From Flavobacterium psychrophilum (GTDB lineage Bacteria; Bacteroidota; Bacteroidia; Flavobacteriales; Flavobacteriaceae): 33,127 nt of DNA. Below the pieces are notes generated by a model. That model ran no database searches. It was not told the DNA's origin and worked only from the letters and a program-made list of their open reading frames with translations. The position numbers were made by a program, and so were the translations under genes. The DNA lies in contig QFQM01000033.1 in NCBI GenBank assembly GCA_003243255.1, positions 1 through 33,127 of the forward strand. Reading direction: 5' to 3'. This document shows positions 7,813 through 15,887 of the stretch, one piece after another. The stretch's first letter is position 1; each line of letters opens with the position of its first letter.

Positions 7813-8853
7813 TTATTTAATGAACTCAATTTTTTGTGCTTCTTCAGCATTAATGCTGTCAAAGAAGCCCTGCTCGTTCATCCACTCGTCGCTGAACACT
7901 TTACTCATATAGCGAGATCCGTGGTCAGGGAAGATAAGAACGATATTACTGTTCTCGTCAAACTCTCCTGCTTCATCATATTGTTTTGCTGCCTGGAAAG
8001 TCGCTCCACTGGTGTACCCTACAAAAAGGCCTTCTGTTTTAGCAATATGCCTTGCTGAATGTGCACTATCCTCGTCTGATACTTTTATGAACTTATCAAT
8101 AACATCAAAGTCAGTAGCTGTAGGGATAAGGTTCTTACCAAGTCCTTCTATTCTGTATGGATAGATCTCCTCACTGTCAAACTCTTTAGTTTCATGGTAT
8201 TTTTTAAGTACCGAACCGTAAGCATCTACACCTAATATCTTGATATTTGGATTTTTTTCTTTTAAGAAACGTGCTGCACCCGATATGGTACCTCCTGTAC
8301 CGCTACAAGCGATAAGGTGAGTTATCTTACCGTTTGTCTGTTCCCATATTTCAGGACCGGTGCTGTTGTAGTGTGCATCTACGTTAAGGTCATTGAAATA
8401 CTGGTTGATATACACAGAACCTTTTATTTCTTCATGAAGCCTTTTAGCGACACTGTAATATGAACGTGCGTCATCGGCTGATACGTTTGCAGGGCAAACA
8501 TATACTTTTGCGCCCATTGCACGAAGCATATCGATTTTATCTTTTGAAGATTTAGAACTTACTGCAAGTACACAATCATATCCTTTAATAATGCTTACCA
8601 TTGCCAGACTGAAACCTGTATTACCCGAAGTAGTTTCGATGATAGTATCTCCCGGTTTCAGGATTCCTTTTTTCTCTGCTTCTTCGATTATGTATAGTGC
8701 AATCCTGTCTTTTGTGGAATGGCCCGGATTAAAAGCTTCTACTTTAGCGTAAAAATTCCCTTGTAATCCTTCAGTAACCTTGTTGAGTTTAATTAGTGGT
8801 GTGTTCCCAATCAATTCCAACACATTATTATAGGCTTTTATCTCTTCTTTCAT
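7813..8853 (-). CDS. Cystathionine beta-synthase-like PLP enzyme
   Basis: A 346-residue fold-type II PLP enzyme. The start at 8853 ([20 protein letters not shown]) matches the family N-terminus better than an in-frame ATG 48 bases upstream. Lys48 in [11 protein letters not shown] should bind PLP. TSGNTG at 75-80 and GTGGT at 185-189 bind substrate and phosphate. The sequence [12 protein letters not shown] after the central domain resembles cystathionine beta-synthases more than O-acetylserine sulfhydrylases. It ends without the regulatory CBS-domain pair of the animal enzymes, as is common in bacteria. It should condense serine (or an activated serine) with homocysteine or sulfide; which one cannot be fixed here. 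No sulfur-pathway partner is adjacent. A -7 element at 8909-8916 suggests its own promoter. Confidence 0.88.
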   Translation of the reverse strand: MKEEIKAYNNVLELIGNTPLIKLNKVTEGLQGNFYAKVEAFNPGHSTKDRIALYIIEEAEKKGILKPGDTIIETTSGNTGFSLAMVSIIKGYDCVLAVSSKSSKDKIDMLRAMGAKVYVCPANVSADDARSYYSVAKRLHEEIKGSVYINQYFNDLNVDAHYNSTGPEIWEQTNGKITHLIACSGTGGTISGAARFLKEKNPNIKILGVDAYGSVLKKYHETKEFDSEEIYPYRIEGLGKNLIPTATDFDVIDKFIKVSDEDSAHSARHIAKTEGLFVGYTSGATFQAAKQYDEAGEFDENSNIVLIFPDHGSRYMSKVFSDEWMNEQGFFDSINAEEAQKIEFIK

Positions 8854-8908
8854 AAAAAATAAGTTAGTAAGGTAAACTGCTACAAAGTTTATTGACCTCA
8901 AAACCTTG

Positions 8909-8916
8909 CAAATCTA
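8909..8916 (-). promoter_or_regulatory. -7 element upstream of the CBS-like gene
   Basis: On the minus strand this reads TAGATTTG, matching TAnnTTTG, 55 bases before the start codon. No clear TTG is found at the right distance upstream, so it is only a partial match. Confidence 0.35.
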
Positions 8917-8931
8917 ACAAAAAAAATTTAA

Positions 8932-11064
8932 TTACTTTTTAATTCCTTCTAAATCTAATAAAAAACTGTATTCTTTGGCAACCTCCTTCAGTGCCTCAAA
9001 TCTTCCCGATGCTCCACCGTGTCCGGCTTCCATGTTGGTATCCAGATACAATAGGTTATTTCCGGTCTTGGTAACCCTTAATTTTGCTACCCATTTGGCC
9101 GGTTCCCAATATTGCACCTGCGAGTCATGAAGACCTGTAGTTACAAGCATATTCGGATAGTTTTGTGCAGTAATGTTGTCGTAAGGAGAGTATGATTTCA
9201 TATAATCATAGTACTCTTTCTCGTTAGGGTTACCCCACTCGTCATATTCGCCTGTTGTAAGCGGAATACTGTCGTCAAGCATAGTGGTAACTACATCAAC
9301 AAACGGTACCTGTGCTATAACGCCGTGGTACAATTGCGGAGCTATATTTATAATTGCCCCCATCAGCAATCCTCCTGCTGATCCACCCTCTGCATACAAA
9401 TGCTCCGGTGAGGTATATTTTTGCTCAATTACATATTTCGAACAGTCTACAAAATCCGTAAATGTGTTCTTTTTCTTAAGGAGTTTTCCGTTTTCGTACC
9501 AATCACGGCCAAGGTCTTCCCCACCCCTGATATGTGCGATAGCATAGATAAATCCACGGTCTAAAAGGCTAAGCCTGATCGATGAGAAGTAAGGATCCAT
9601 AGACGAACCATACGAGCCATATGCGTAAAGTAATAATGGGTTTTTGCCATCTTTTACGATGCCTTTGCGGTACACCATAGAAATTGGCACTTTGGTACCG
9701 TCAGCAGCCGTAGCCCATACCCTTTCTTCGGTATAGTTATTCTTATCGAATTTACCGCCAAGAACCGCCTGCTCCTTAAGCACCGTTTTCTCTTTGGTTT
9801 TCATATTAAAGTCTATCACACTCGAAGGCGTTGCCATCGACTGGTAGCTGTAACGGAGTACATCGGTATCAAAATCAGGATTGGTAGAGATTCCGGCAGT
9901 ATAGGTTTCGCTGTTAAAAGGCAGGTAGTACTCCCCTTTTCCATCCCACTGACGGATTCTTATAGTATTCAGACCGTTTTCGCGCTCTCCAATAACAAGA
10001 TAGTTTTTAAAGATTTCAATATCTTCAAGAAGCACATCCTTACGGTGCGGGATAAGGTCTTTCCAGTTCTCTTTTGCTGTTTTGCCTTCCGGCGTAGTCA
10101 TCAGCTTAAAGTTGGTAGCCTTGTCTTTATTGGTTACGATATACCATTTATCACCATAGTGCGAAATGCTATACTCCAGCTCGCGCGTTCTCTTCTGGAA
10201 GATCTCAAATTCGCCATCCGGCTTTTTGGCATCCAGTGTGCGATATTCGGTAGTAAGCGTACTGCTTGAACCAATAACAAGGTATTTCTTTGATTTTTCT
10301 TTGTAGATGAAAGTACTGTAAGTATCATCTTTTTCGTGATATACCAGTACGTCTTCTTTTACGTCTCCGTTAAGCTTGTGCTTGTAGATTTTGTCCGAAC
10401 GAAGCGTAGTAGGGTCTTTTCTGGTGTAGAAAAGCGTTTTATTGTCGCCGGCCCATGTAGAGCCTCCGGTAGTGTTTTCTATTTTAAACGGAAGTATCTC
10501 GTTGGTTACAAGATTCTTCACCTGAATGGTATACTGCCTTCTGGAAACAGTATCTACACCAAATGCCACCCATTTATTGTCTTCACTTACATTTAGCCCT
10601 CCTAATTGAAAGTACGAATGTCCTTTTGCCATTTCGTTGCAGTCGAACATAATTTCCTCTTTAGCTTCAAGGCTTCCTTTTTTACGGGTGAAAATTGGGT
10701 AATCTTTTCCTTTTTCAAAACGGGTTATGTAGTAATAACCGTTATAGAAATAAGGCACAGATGAATCATCTTCCTTGATCCTGCCCTTCATCTCCTCAAA
10801 AAGTTCTTTCTGAAACTCTTTTTGTCCGGCAGTCATTGTATTATAGTAATCGTTCTCTTTGTTCAGATAGTCTATTACTTCAGGATTTTCTCTTTCGTTA
10901 AGCCAGTAATAATTATCTGTTCTTACGTCGCCATGCTTTTCAAGCGTCTTAGGTTTGACAGCTGCCAGCGGGGGAGTAACGGTCTTGGTCATTTTAGTTT
11001 TATTAGATTGCGCATTCGCTGCAAAAATAACACAAACACAACTTATAAGTAAGTGTTTTTTCAT
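8932..11064 (-). CDS. ptrB: Oligopeptidase B (prolyl oligopeptidase family S9A)
   Basis: A 710-residue serine peptidase. The first 20 residues (MKKHLLISCVCVIFAANAQS) look like a signal peptide, so this copy is probably exported, unlike cytoplasmic E. coli PtrB. The seven-bladed propeller covers roughly 90-430 and the alpha/beta-hydrolase domain about 440-705. The catalytic triad is visible as Ser562 in GGSAGG, Asp647 in TGLHDSQVQYWEP and His682 in EAGHGGASGRFE. This spacing of 85 and 35 residues is the same as in characterised oligopeptidase B. VTTMLDDSIPLTTGEYDEWGNP is also typical of this subfamily. It should cleave short peptides after basic residues. It is divergent from ybaB, with 74 bases between start codons. 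Confidence 0.94.
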   Translation of the reverse strand: MKKHLLISCVCVIFAANAQSNKTKMTKTVTPPLAAVKPKTLEKHGDVRTDNYYWLNERENPEVIDYLNKENDYYNTMTAGQKEFQKELFEEMKGRIKEDDSSVPYFYNGYYYITRFEKGKDYPIFTRKKGSLEAKEEIMFDCNEMAKGHSYFQLGGLNVSEDNKWVAFGVDTVSRRQYTIQVKNLVTNEILPFKIENTTGGSTWAGDNKTLFYTRKDPTTLRSDKIYKHKLNGDVKEDVLVYHEKDDTYSTFIYKEKSKKYLVIGSSSTLTTEYRTLDAKKPDGEFEIFQKRTRELEYSISHYGDKWYIVTNKDKATNFKLMTTPEGKTAKENWKDLIPHRKDVLLEDIEIFKNYLVIGERENGLNTIRIRQWDGKGEYYLPFNSETYTAGISTNPDFDTDVLRYSYQSMATPSSVIDFNMKTKEKTVLKEQAVLGGKFDKNNYTEERVWATAADGTKVPISMVYRKGIVKDGKNPLLLYAYGSYGSSMDPYFSSIRLSLLDRGFIYAIAHIRGGEDLGRDWYENGKLLKKKNTFTDFVDCSKYVIEQKYTSPEHLYAEGGSAGGLLMGAIINIAPQLYHGVIAQVPFVDVVTTMLDDSIPLTTGEYDEWGNPNEKEYYDYMKSYSPYDNITAQNYPNMLVTTGLHDSQVQYWEPAKWVAKLRVTKTGNNLLYLDTNMEAGHGGASGRFEALKEVAKEYSFLLDLEGIKK

Positions 11065-11100
11065 TTGATTTTTGGGTTAGCATATAACTCTGCAATTTAA

Positions 11101-11108
11101 TACTTTTG
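11101..11108 (+). promoter_or_regulatory. -7 element upstream of ybaB
   Basis: TACTTTTG matches TAnnTTTG and lies 30 bases before the ybaB start. The -33 position carries TTAG, a poor match. Confidence 0.4.
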
Positions 11109-11138
11109 CAATATAATCATATAATAAAATTCACAAAA

Positions 11139-11465
11139 ATGTTTGGAGATATTATGGGAATGATGGGTAAACTGAAAGAAACCCAGCAAAAAATTGAAGA
11201 GACTAAAAAAAGGCTTGATACTGTCCTTATCGACGAGCAGAGCAACGACGGACTGCTAAAAGTTACTATGACGGCTAACCGTACGCTAAAGTCGGTTACG
11301 GTTGACGATTCGCTTCTTGAAGACAAAGAACAACTTGAAGATTACCTTGTGTTGGTTATGAACAAAGCCATTGCAAAAGCGACCAATGTAAACGAAGCCG
11401 AACTTGGCGCTGTAGCCAAAGACGGGATGCCAAATATACCGGGACTTGACGGGATGTTTAAATAA
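11139..11465 (+). CDS. ybaB: YbaB/EbfC family nucleoid-associated protein
   Basis: A 108-residue protein of the YbaB/EbfC family, small dimeric DNA-binding proteins that associate with the nucleoid. The start at 11139 ([21 protein letters not shown]) fits the family. An ATG 33 bases upstream would overlap the promoter element. The N-terminal methionine-rich helix, the central strands [23 protein letters not shown] and the C-terminal helix [24 protein letters not shown] are all present. In many bacteria the gene sits by dnaX and recR; here it stands alone between ptrB and a hypothetical gene. Confidence 0.93.
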   Translation: MFGDIMGMMGKLKETQQKIEETKKRLDTVLIDEQSNDGLLKVTMTANRTLKSVTVDDSLLEDKEQLEDYLVLVMNKAIAKATNVNEAELGAVAKDGMPNIPGLDGMFK

Positions 11466-11471
11466 TAGTTG

Positions 11472-11501
11472 AAAGTTGTAAAGTCGAAAGTTTATAAAGT
11501 C
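11472..11501 (+). repeat. Short AAAGTY iteration
   Basis: Four AAAGTT/AAAGTC units begin at 11472, 11480, 11487 and 11496 (spacings 8, 7 and 9). This is the reverse-complement sense of the GACTTT array at 12089-12140. Confidence 0.5.
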
Positions 11502-11505
11502 ATTG

Positions 11506-11533
11506 AGCACGGATTAGAGTCTGTGCTTTTTTT
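11506..11533 (+). terminator. Rho-independent terminator after ybaB
   Basis: AGCACGGA and TCTGTGCT form an 8-bp stem with one G-U pair around a 6-base loop, followed by a T run that continues to 11533. Confidence 0.75.
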
Positions 11534-11559
11534 GTATACTTACAACATAATACTATTTT

Positions 11560-12057
11560 ATGGCTACAGTTAAAACTTTAATACTCCAAACACTGCTTTT
11601 ATTCACATTTTACTGCTCCGCTCAGGAGAAGAAGTATCCTGAACTTAAAACAACAAATCCCGTTATCGACGAAGCCTTTGCAAAAGTATATAATGATGCA
11701 AAACGTTTACCTACTGATAAAATGATTCATTTTATAAACATCGTAAAAAAAGGCGACAGCCACGAAATATGGATTACTTTAGCAGGTAAAGACATTCTGC
11801 CCTATATGCTTAGCGGCAAGAAATATAAAATTGCAGGATACAACACTTTTAATAACATCCCGACTATCGTAATAGGAGAAAATTACCAGAAGTTTTTCAG
11901 CAGAACAGGAAAGGAAGACGTGGTTCCAATAAAAGATATTTATCCTCCAAACGATGAAAATGTTTTATCTCCAACCTTTGAAACGTTTAGATGGGTCTTT
12001 ACCTATAAAAATAAAAAACTGGAATTTATTCATATAGACTATGAATATCCATTTTAA
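11560..12057 (+). CDS. Secreted hypothetical protein
   Basis: A 165-residue protein I do not recognise. Residues 1-21 (MATVKTLILQTLLLFTFYCSA) form a signal peptide ending before QEKKYPEL. A cysteine sits at 20, but no convincing lipobox surrounds it, so signal peptidase I is the more likely processing route. The mature 144 residues are mixed alpha/beta with many aromatic and lysine residues and no cysteine. No catalytic or metal-binding motif is visible. It lies between the ybaB terminator and a long inverted repeat, so it is probably monocistronic. No TAnnTTTG element was found in the short upstream gap. Confidence 0.65.
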   Translation: MATVKTLILQTLLLFTFYCSAQEKKYPELKTTNPVIDEAFAKVYNDAKRLPTDKMIHFINIVKKGDSHEIWITLAGKDILPYMLSGKKYKIAGYNTFNNIPTIVIGENYQKFFSRTGKEDVVPIKDIYPPNDENVLSPTFETFRWVFTYKNKKLEFIHIDYEYPF

Positions 12058-12102
12058 AAACAAAAGTCGTAAAGTTCAGCATTTCCTAAACTTTACGACT
12101 TT
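12055..12102 (-). terminator. Long-stem terminator of ltaE
   Basis: AAAGTCGTAAAGTT (12063-12076) and AACTTTACGACTTT (12089-12102) are a perfect 14-bp inverted repeat with a 12-base loop. Read on the minus strand it is followed by TTGTTTTTAAAA, so it should end the ltaE transcript. Its right arm is the first part of the GACTTT array. Confidence 0.6.
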
Positions 12103-12140
12103 CGACTTTATGACTTTTGACTTTACGACTTTACGACTTT
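12089..12140. repeat. RACTTT array with 7-8 base period
   Basis: AACTTT at 12089 is followed by GACTTT at 12097, 12104, 12112, 12119, 12127 and 12135. The seven units start 7 or 8 bases apart. The array fills the gap between two converging genes and contains no open frame. Confidence 0.85.
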
Positions 12141-12146
12141 ACAAAC

Positions 12147-13172
12147 TTAAAAAGTCAGTTTCTGCAACGTCTCGATCACGTAGTTATGCATTACCTCTTT
12201 ATAATCAAGATGTGTAACTATTCTAAGTTTGCCCTTTCCTAAAGAACTGATAAATATGCTTTTTTGCTTTAGCTTTTCCATAAGGGCAGCTTCGCTGTAT
12301 TGCGGCTTAAGGGAGAAGATAAGTATATTGGTTTCAACAGGTTCTACTTTATCTACCCACGGTAGTTGCTGAAGGAAATTCCCCAGCTGTCGTGCCCTGC
12401 GATGGTCTTCTTCCAGTCGGCTAACGTTGTTTTGAAGCGCGTACAATCCTGCTGCGGCAAGATAGCCTGCCTGGCGCATTCCTCCGCCAAATACTTTACG
12501 TATACGTATCGCTTTATTGATATGCTCCTGCTTACCCAAAAGCAGCGAACCCACCGGCGCACCCAATCCTTTAGATAAACAAACAGAAATAGTGTCAAAC
12601 ATACTTCCAAACTGCTTTGGATGCTGCTTTTTGGCTACTAAAGCGTTCCATAAACGGGCACCGTCAAGATGATAACCCAATTTATTCGTTTTACAAACCT
12701 CGCTTATTTCCATAAGCGTTTGCAGGTCGTAACAGGCTCCTCCGCCTTTATTAGTTGTATTTTCAATACACACAAGGCTTGTAAGCGGGCTGTGGTAAAA
12801 ATCAGGTGGGTTTATCGCTTCTGCAACCTGATTAGCAGTGATCATGCCACGATCGCCATCGATAAGCTGGCTCGAAACACCACTGTTAAAGGCTATGCCA
12901 CCACCTTCGTAGTTAAAAACGTGCGACCATTTATCACAGATAAGTTCATCGCCCGGATTTGTATGTAGTTTTATTGCTGTCTGATTGGCCATGGTGCCCG
13001 AAGGAAAGAATAGTGCAGCCTCCATACCAAAAAGGTCGGCTACGGTTTCCTCAAGCTGTACAACGGTTGGATCCTGTTTATAAACATCATCCCCCACTTT
13101 AGCCCTGAACATCTGCTGAAGCATTTCATGTCCCGGACGGGTTACCGTGTCACTTACTAAATTTATTTCCAT
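12147..13172 (-). CDS. ltaE: Low-specificity L-threonine aldolase
   Basis: A 341-residue PLP fold-type I enzyme that splits threonine or allo-threonine to glycine and acetaldehyde. The start at 13172 gives MEINLVSDTVTRPG, the family N-terminus. PLP-related residues are His84 in KWSHVFNYEGGG, Asp170 in HLDGARLWNA and the Schiff-base Lys201 in CLSKGLGAPVGS. The protein has the normal length. It is divergent from prfB, with 50 bases between start codons and overlapping promoters. It produces glycine, the substrate of the gcvT system, and acetaldehyde, a substrate of the alcohol operon at 16.8-21 kb, but nothing in the sequence links their control. Confidence 0.94.
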   Translation of the reverse strand: MEINLVSDTVTRPGHEMLQQMFRAKVGDDVYKQDPTVVQLEETVADLFGMEAALFFPSGTMANQTAIKLHTNPGDELICDKWSHVFNYEGGGIAFNSGVSSQLIDGDRGMITANQVAEAINPPDFYHSPLTSLVCIENTTNKGGGACYDLQTLMEISEVCKTNKLGYHLDGARLWNALVAKKQHPKQFGSMFDTISVCLSKGLGAPVGSLLLGKQEHINKAIRIRKVFGGGMRQAGYLAAAGLYALQNNVSRLEEDHRRARQLGNFLQQLPWVDKVEPVETNILIFSLKPQYSEAALMEKLKQKSIFISSLGKGKLRIVTHLDYKEVMHNYVIETLQKLTF

Positions 13173-13191
13173 ATTATTGAAAAGGATAGCT

Positions 13192-13199
13192 TATTTTTG
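13192..13199 (+). promoter_or_regulatory. -7 element upstream of prfB
   Basis: TATTTTTG matches TAnnTTTG and lies 23 bases before the prfB ATG. A TTG at 13177-13179 is closer than usual (12 bases), so the -33 half is uncertain. Confidence 0.45.
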
Positions 13200-13206
13200 C
13201 TAAATA

Positions 13207-13241
13207 CAAAACTACATTATTTATGACAAATACCGAACAAA
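13207..13241 (-). promoter_or_regulatory. Probable ltaE promoter overlapping the prfB start
   Basis: On the minus strand TTTG (13241-13238), a 23-base spacer and TAGTTTTG (13214-13207) form a promoter within the known 17-23 spacing range. Its -33 half lies inside the first codons of prfB, so the two divergent promoters are interleaved. Confidence 0.4.
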
Positions 13242-14327
13242 TAAAAGGTATTATAGAGCGCCTTGGTGCGCTGAGGAGGTATCTTTGACATCGACAGGAA
13301 GTTAATTGAGATAACCAACGAAGAAGAGAAGACCTTTGCACCCGACTTTTGGAATAACGCCAAAGAAGCCGAAATCATTGTAAAAAACCTGCGTTCTAAG
13401 AAAAAATGGGTTGAAGACTATGAGAAAGGTAACGGAATGGCCGAAGAGCTTCAGATCATCTACGATTTTTTTAAGGAAGGCGACGCTACCGAAGAAGAAC
13501 TCGACAACCAGTACGCACTTACCCTTACCCATATAGAGAACCTTGAGTTCAAGAACATGCTTTCTGACGAAGGCGATGCATTAAGTGCCGTAGTTCAGAT
13601 AACTGCCGGTGCCGGTGGTACCGAAAGCTGCGACTGGGCTTCTATGCTTATGCGTATGTACATAATGTGGGGCGAAAAAGAAGGCTACAAAGTTAAGGAG
13701 CTTAACTACCAGGAAGGTGAGGTTGCCGGTATAAAGACCGTTACCCTTGAATTTGAAGGCGACTATTCTTTTGGTTACCTGAAAGGCGAAAACGGTGTTC
13801 ACCGACTGGTGCGTATCTCCCCTTTTGACAGTAATGCCAAACGCCACACCTCGTTTGCTTCGGTATATGTTTACCCACTTGCCGACGATACTATCGAAAT
13901 TGAGATCAGCCCTTCAGACATTTCTTGGGAAACCATGCGTTCGAGTGGTGCAGGAGGACAAAATGTAAACAAGGTAGAAACGGCAGTACGACTACGTCAC
14001 TACCCTACCGGAATTATCATTGAGAACTCTGAAACCCGTTCGCAGCTTGATAACAAAACTAAAGCAATGCAGCTCTTAAAGTCTCAGCTTTATGAGATTG
14101 AACTTAAGAAGCGTCAGGCAGTACGCGATGAAATTGAAGCCAATAAGATGAAGATCGAATGGGGTTCACAGATTCGTAACTACGTGATGCACCCTTACAA
14201 ACTGGTAAAAGATGTGCGTACACAATATGAAACCAGCGACGTCGATTCCGTAATGAATGGCGAAATTGATGAGTTCCTGAAGGCTTATCTGATGATGATG
14301 GGCCAGAAAGAAGAAGAAAAAAGTTAA
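13223..14327 (+). CDS. prfB: Peptide chain release factor 2, with programmed +1 frameshift
   Basis: The gene is two frames, 13223-13285 and 13287-14327, joined by skipping one base, for 367 residues. The first frame ([21 protein letters not shown]) ends at TGA 13286-13288. The second resumes with [29 protein letters not shown], the usual RF2 N-terminal sequence. RF2 reads UGA and UAA: the anticodon-like SPF tripeptide is in [18 protein letters not shown], and the peptidyl-hydrolysis motif GGQ is in [15 protein letters not shown]. Low RF2 slows termination at the in-frame TGA and favours the shift, so the protein controls its own synthesis. Start chosen from the family N-terminus. Calling only the second frame would miss this start. 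Confidence 0.96.
13274..13289 (+). promoter_or_regulatory. RF2 programmed frameshift site
   Basis: AGGAGG at 13274-13279 is an internal Shine-Dalgarno-like sequence, followed by TAT, the slippery CTT and TGA C (TGA at 13286-13288). The layout AGG-GG/AGG-TATCTTTGAC has the same spacing as the E. coli prfB site. Confidence 0.93.
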
Positions 14328-14373
14328 ACTGTTCAGTGTTCAAAAATTAAAATTTTGTATACACTCAACCTAA

Positions 14374-14411
14374 AACTTTGTGACTTTGAGACTATACAAC
14401 TCTGAAACTAT
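14374..14411. repeat. Degenerate RACTTT repeat, 8-base period
   Basis: AACTTT, GACTTT, GACTAT, AACTCT and AACTAT begin at 14374, 14382, 14390, 14398 and 14406, exactly 8 bases apart. It lies between the prfB stop and its terminator and resembles the array at 12089. Confidence 0.5.
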
Positions 14412-14425
14412 AACTTACAATCCAT

Positions 14426-14459
14426 AAGCCCCTGATAGTCAATCAGGGGTTTTCTTTTT
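14426..14459 (+). terminator. Rho-independent terminator after prfB
   Basis: CCCCTGAT (14429-14436) and ATCAGGGG (14442-14449) pair perfectly around a 5-base loop, extended by AAG/TTT, and are followed by TTTTCTTTTT. Confidence 0.85.
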
Positions 14460-14479
14460 ATAATTAAAACCACTTTTAT

Positions 14480-14572
14480 GAAATGATGCAGGTTTTGTTA
14501 TAAGATTGGCATTTAACAATATATTAGGAATATTTAGTCGTATTTTCACATTGCGAAATAATGCAAGGTTTT
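14480..14572 (+). repeat. Pair of imperfect 17-18 base direct repeats upstream of the kinase
   Basis: GAAATGATGCAGGTTTT (14480-14496) and GAAATAATGCAAGGTTTT (14555-14572) differ by one substitution and one inserted base. Starts are 75 bases apart, and the second ends 26 bases before the kinase ATG. They may be binding sites for a regulator; no TAnnTTTG element is seen here. Confidence 0.5.
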
Positions 14573-14598
14573 AACTTAATAAAGTTCCGCGATAAACT

Positions 14599-15831
14599 AT
14601 GAGCTTAAACAAGCCGGCTTATTACATACCAAACATCGAAGACCTTAGGCTCGAAAAGCTTAGGGACTACCAGATATTGGATACACATTCCGAAGATACT
14701 TTCGACAAGATATCACTTATGGCATCACAGATTTTTAACTGCCCTAATGCATTCATCACATTTATAGATGATAAAAGGGCTTTTTTAAAATCTAACCTGA
14801 GCTCATTGGATATCAATGAGGTTCCGAGGGAAGGCACGCTGGCTTACACAACGCTTTTAAACGATAACGTAACGGTTTTTAATGACACCAAAACCCATAA
14901 TGAACTTGAAAACCATGCTTTTGTAAGAGCGGACAATGGCGTACGTTTTTTTGCCGGAGCACCCATTAAATCGCCTGAAGGCTATACTGTCGGTGTTATT
15001 TCTGTTAGCGACGAAGTACCACGTGAAGTTACCAACCTTCAGTTAGACATGCTAAAAACCCTGTCTAAACTGGTTGTCGACAAGCTGGAAAACAGGCTGC
15101 GCTACCGTAAATCGATAGAATCGCAAATCAATCTGATGAATATTGCGCTTCATGAGATTAAAAATCCACTTGCTTCCATAAACCTCGCCAACGATATCAT
15201 CAAAAAAGACATAAACAGTGCTGAACGCATGACCGATATGATTAAATCGTCGGTTCAGATGATACAAAAAAGGCTGGCAAACCTGCTAACGCAATCAGAG
15301 CTTGAGGAAAAAGATCTGATGCTCAATATCGAAGAGATCAATGTAAAAGAAATGTTCGTGAGGCTACTCAATAACTTTGAACTGCTTGCTAACCGCAAAA
15401 AACAGGTTATCGAGCTGAATTGCGAAGACACTCTTATTGTTGAGGGAGACAGGTCTAAAATCTCTGATGTGCTTCACAACCTGTTGAGCAATGCCATAAA
15501 ATACTCCTACCATAATACCTGCATCAGGGTTGCGGCTCGTGAAGCCGGCAACTACATGCACATAGAGGTAAAAGATGAAGGTCAGGGACTTAACTTTGAA
15601 GATATCCAGAAACTATTTACCAAATTTGCTAAACTGAGTTCCAAGCCTACCGGCAGGGAAACCTCAAACGGACTGGGGTTATCCATTACAAAATCGTTTG
15701 TAGAGCTGCACAGGGGTAATATCTATGCCATGAGTCCGGGTAAGGATAAAGGAACAACCTTTATCGTATCTATTCCGCTTAAATATCGTACCATAACTGA
15801 TATAGAAGCCGTAGCGGAAATAAATTCGTAA
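14599..15831 (+). CDS. Soluble GAF-domain sensor histidine kinase
   Basis: A 410-residue histidine kinase without signal peptide or membrane segment, so it acts in the cytoplasm. An N-terminal GAF sensor domain covers about 20-165 (LRDYQILDTHSEDTFDKI to LDMLKTLSKLVVDKL). The HisKA dimerisation domain carries the phospho-acceptor His185 in ALHEIKNPLASINLAND. The ATPase domain has the N box (HNLLSNAIKYS, 293-303), G1 box DEGQG (326-330), F box LFTKFAKLS and G2 box GLGLS (358-362). No receiver domain is attached and no response regulator gene is adjacent, so it is an orphan kinase. The AraC-type gene 56 bases downstream on the same strand lacks a receiver domain. Ligand unknown. Confidence 0.92.
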   Translation: MSLNKPAYYIPNIEDLRLEKLRDYQILDTHSEDTFDKISLMASQIFNCPNAFITFIDDKRAFLKSNLSSLDINEVPREGTLAYTTLLNDNVTVFNDTKTHNELENHAFVRADNGVRFFAGAPIKSPEGYTVGVISVSDEVPREVTNLQLDMLKTLSKLVVDKLENRLRYRKSIESQINLMNIALHEIKNPLASINLANDIIKKDINSAERMTDMIKSSVQMIQKRLANLLTQSELEEKDLMLNIEEINVKEMFVRLLNNFELLANRKKQVIELNCEDTLIVEGDRSKISDVLHNLLSNAIKYSYHNTCIRVAAREAGNYMHIEVKDEGQGLNFEDIQKLFTKFAKLSSKPTGRETSNGLGLSITKSFVELHRGNIYAMSPGKDKGTTFIVSIPLKYRTITDIEAVAEINS

Positions 15832-15887
15832 AATTTCCTCAAATCATTTAATATCCGTACATTAAGGGCTGCTTAAAGTATAAGGAT

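Noticed and set aside
12089..12140. GACTTT array considered as a CRISPR or a coding repeat
   Set aside because: Units are 7-8 bases long without spacers, cas genes are absent, and no open frame runs through it.
13223..13288. Frameshift in prfB taken as a pseudogene or sequencing error
   Set aside because: The AGGAGG-TAT-CTT-TGA-C arrangement is the conserved programmed frameshift site, and both parts code for normal RF2.
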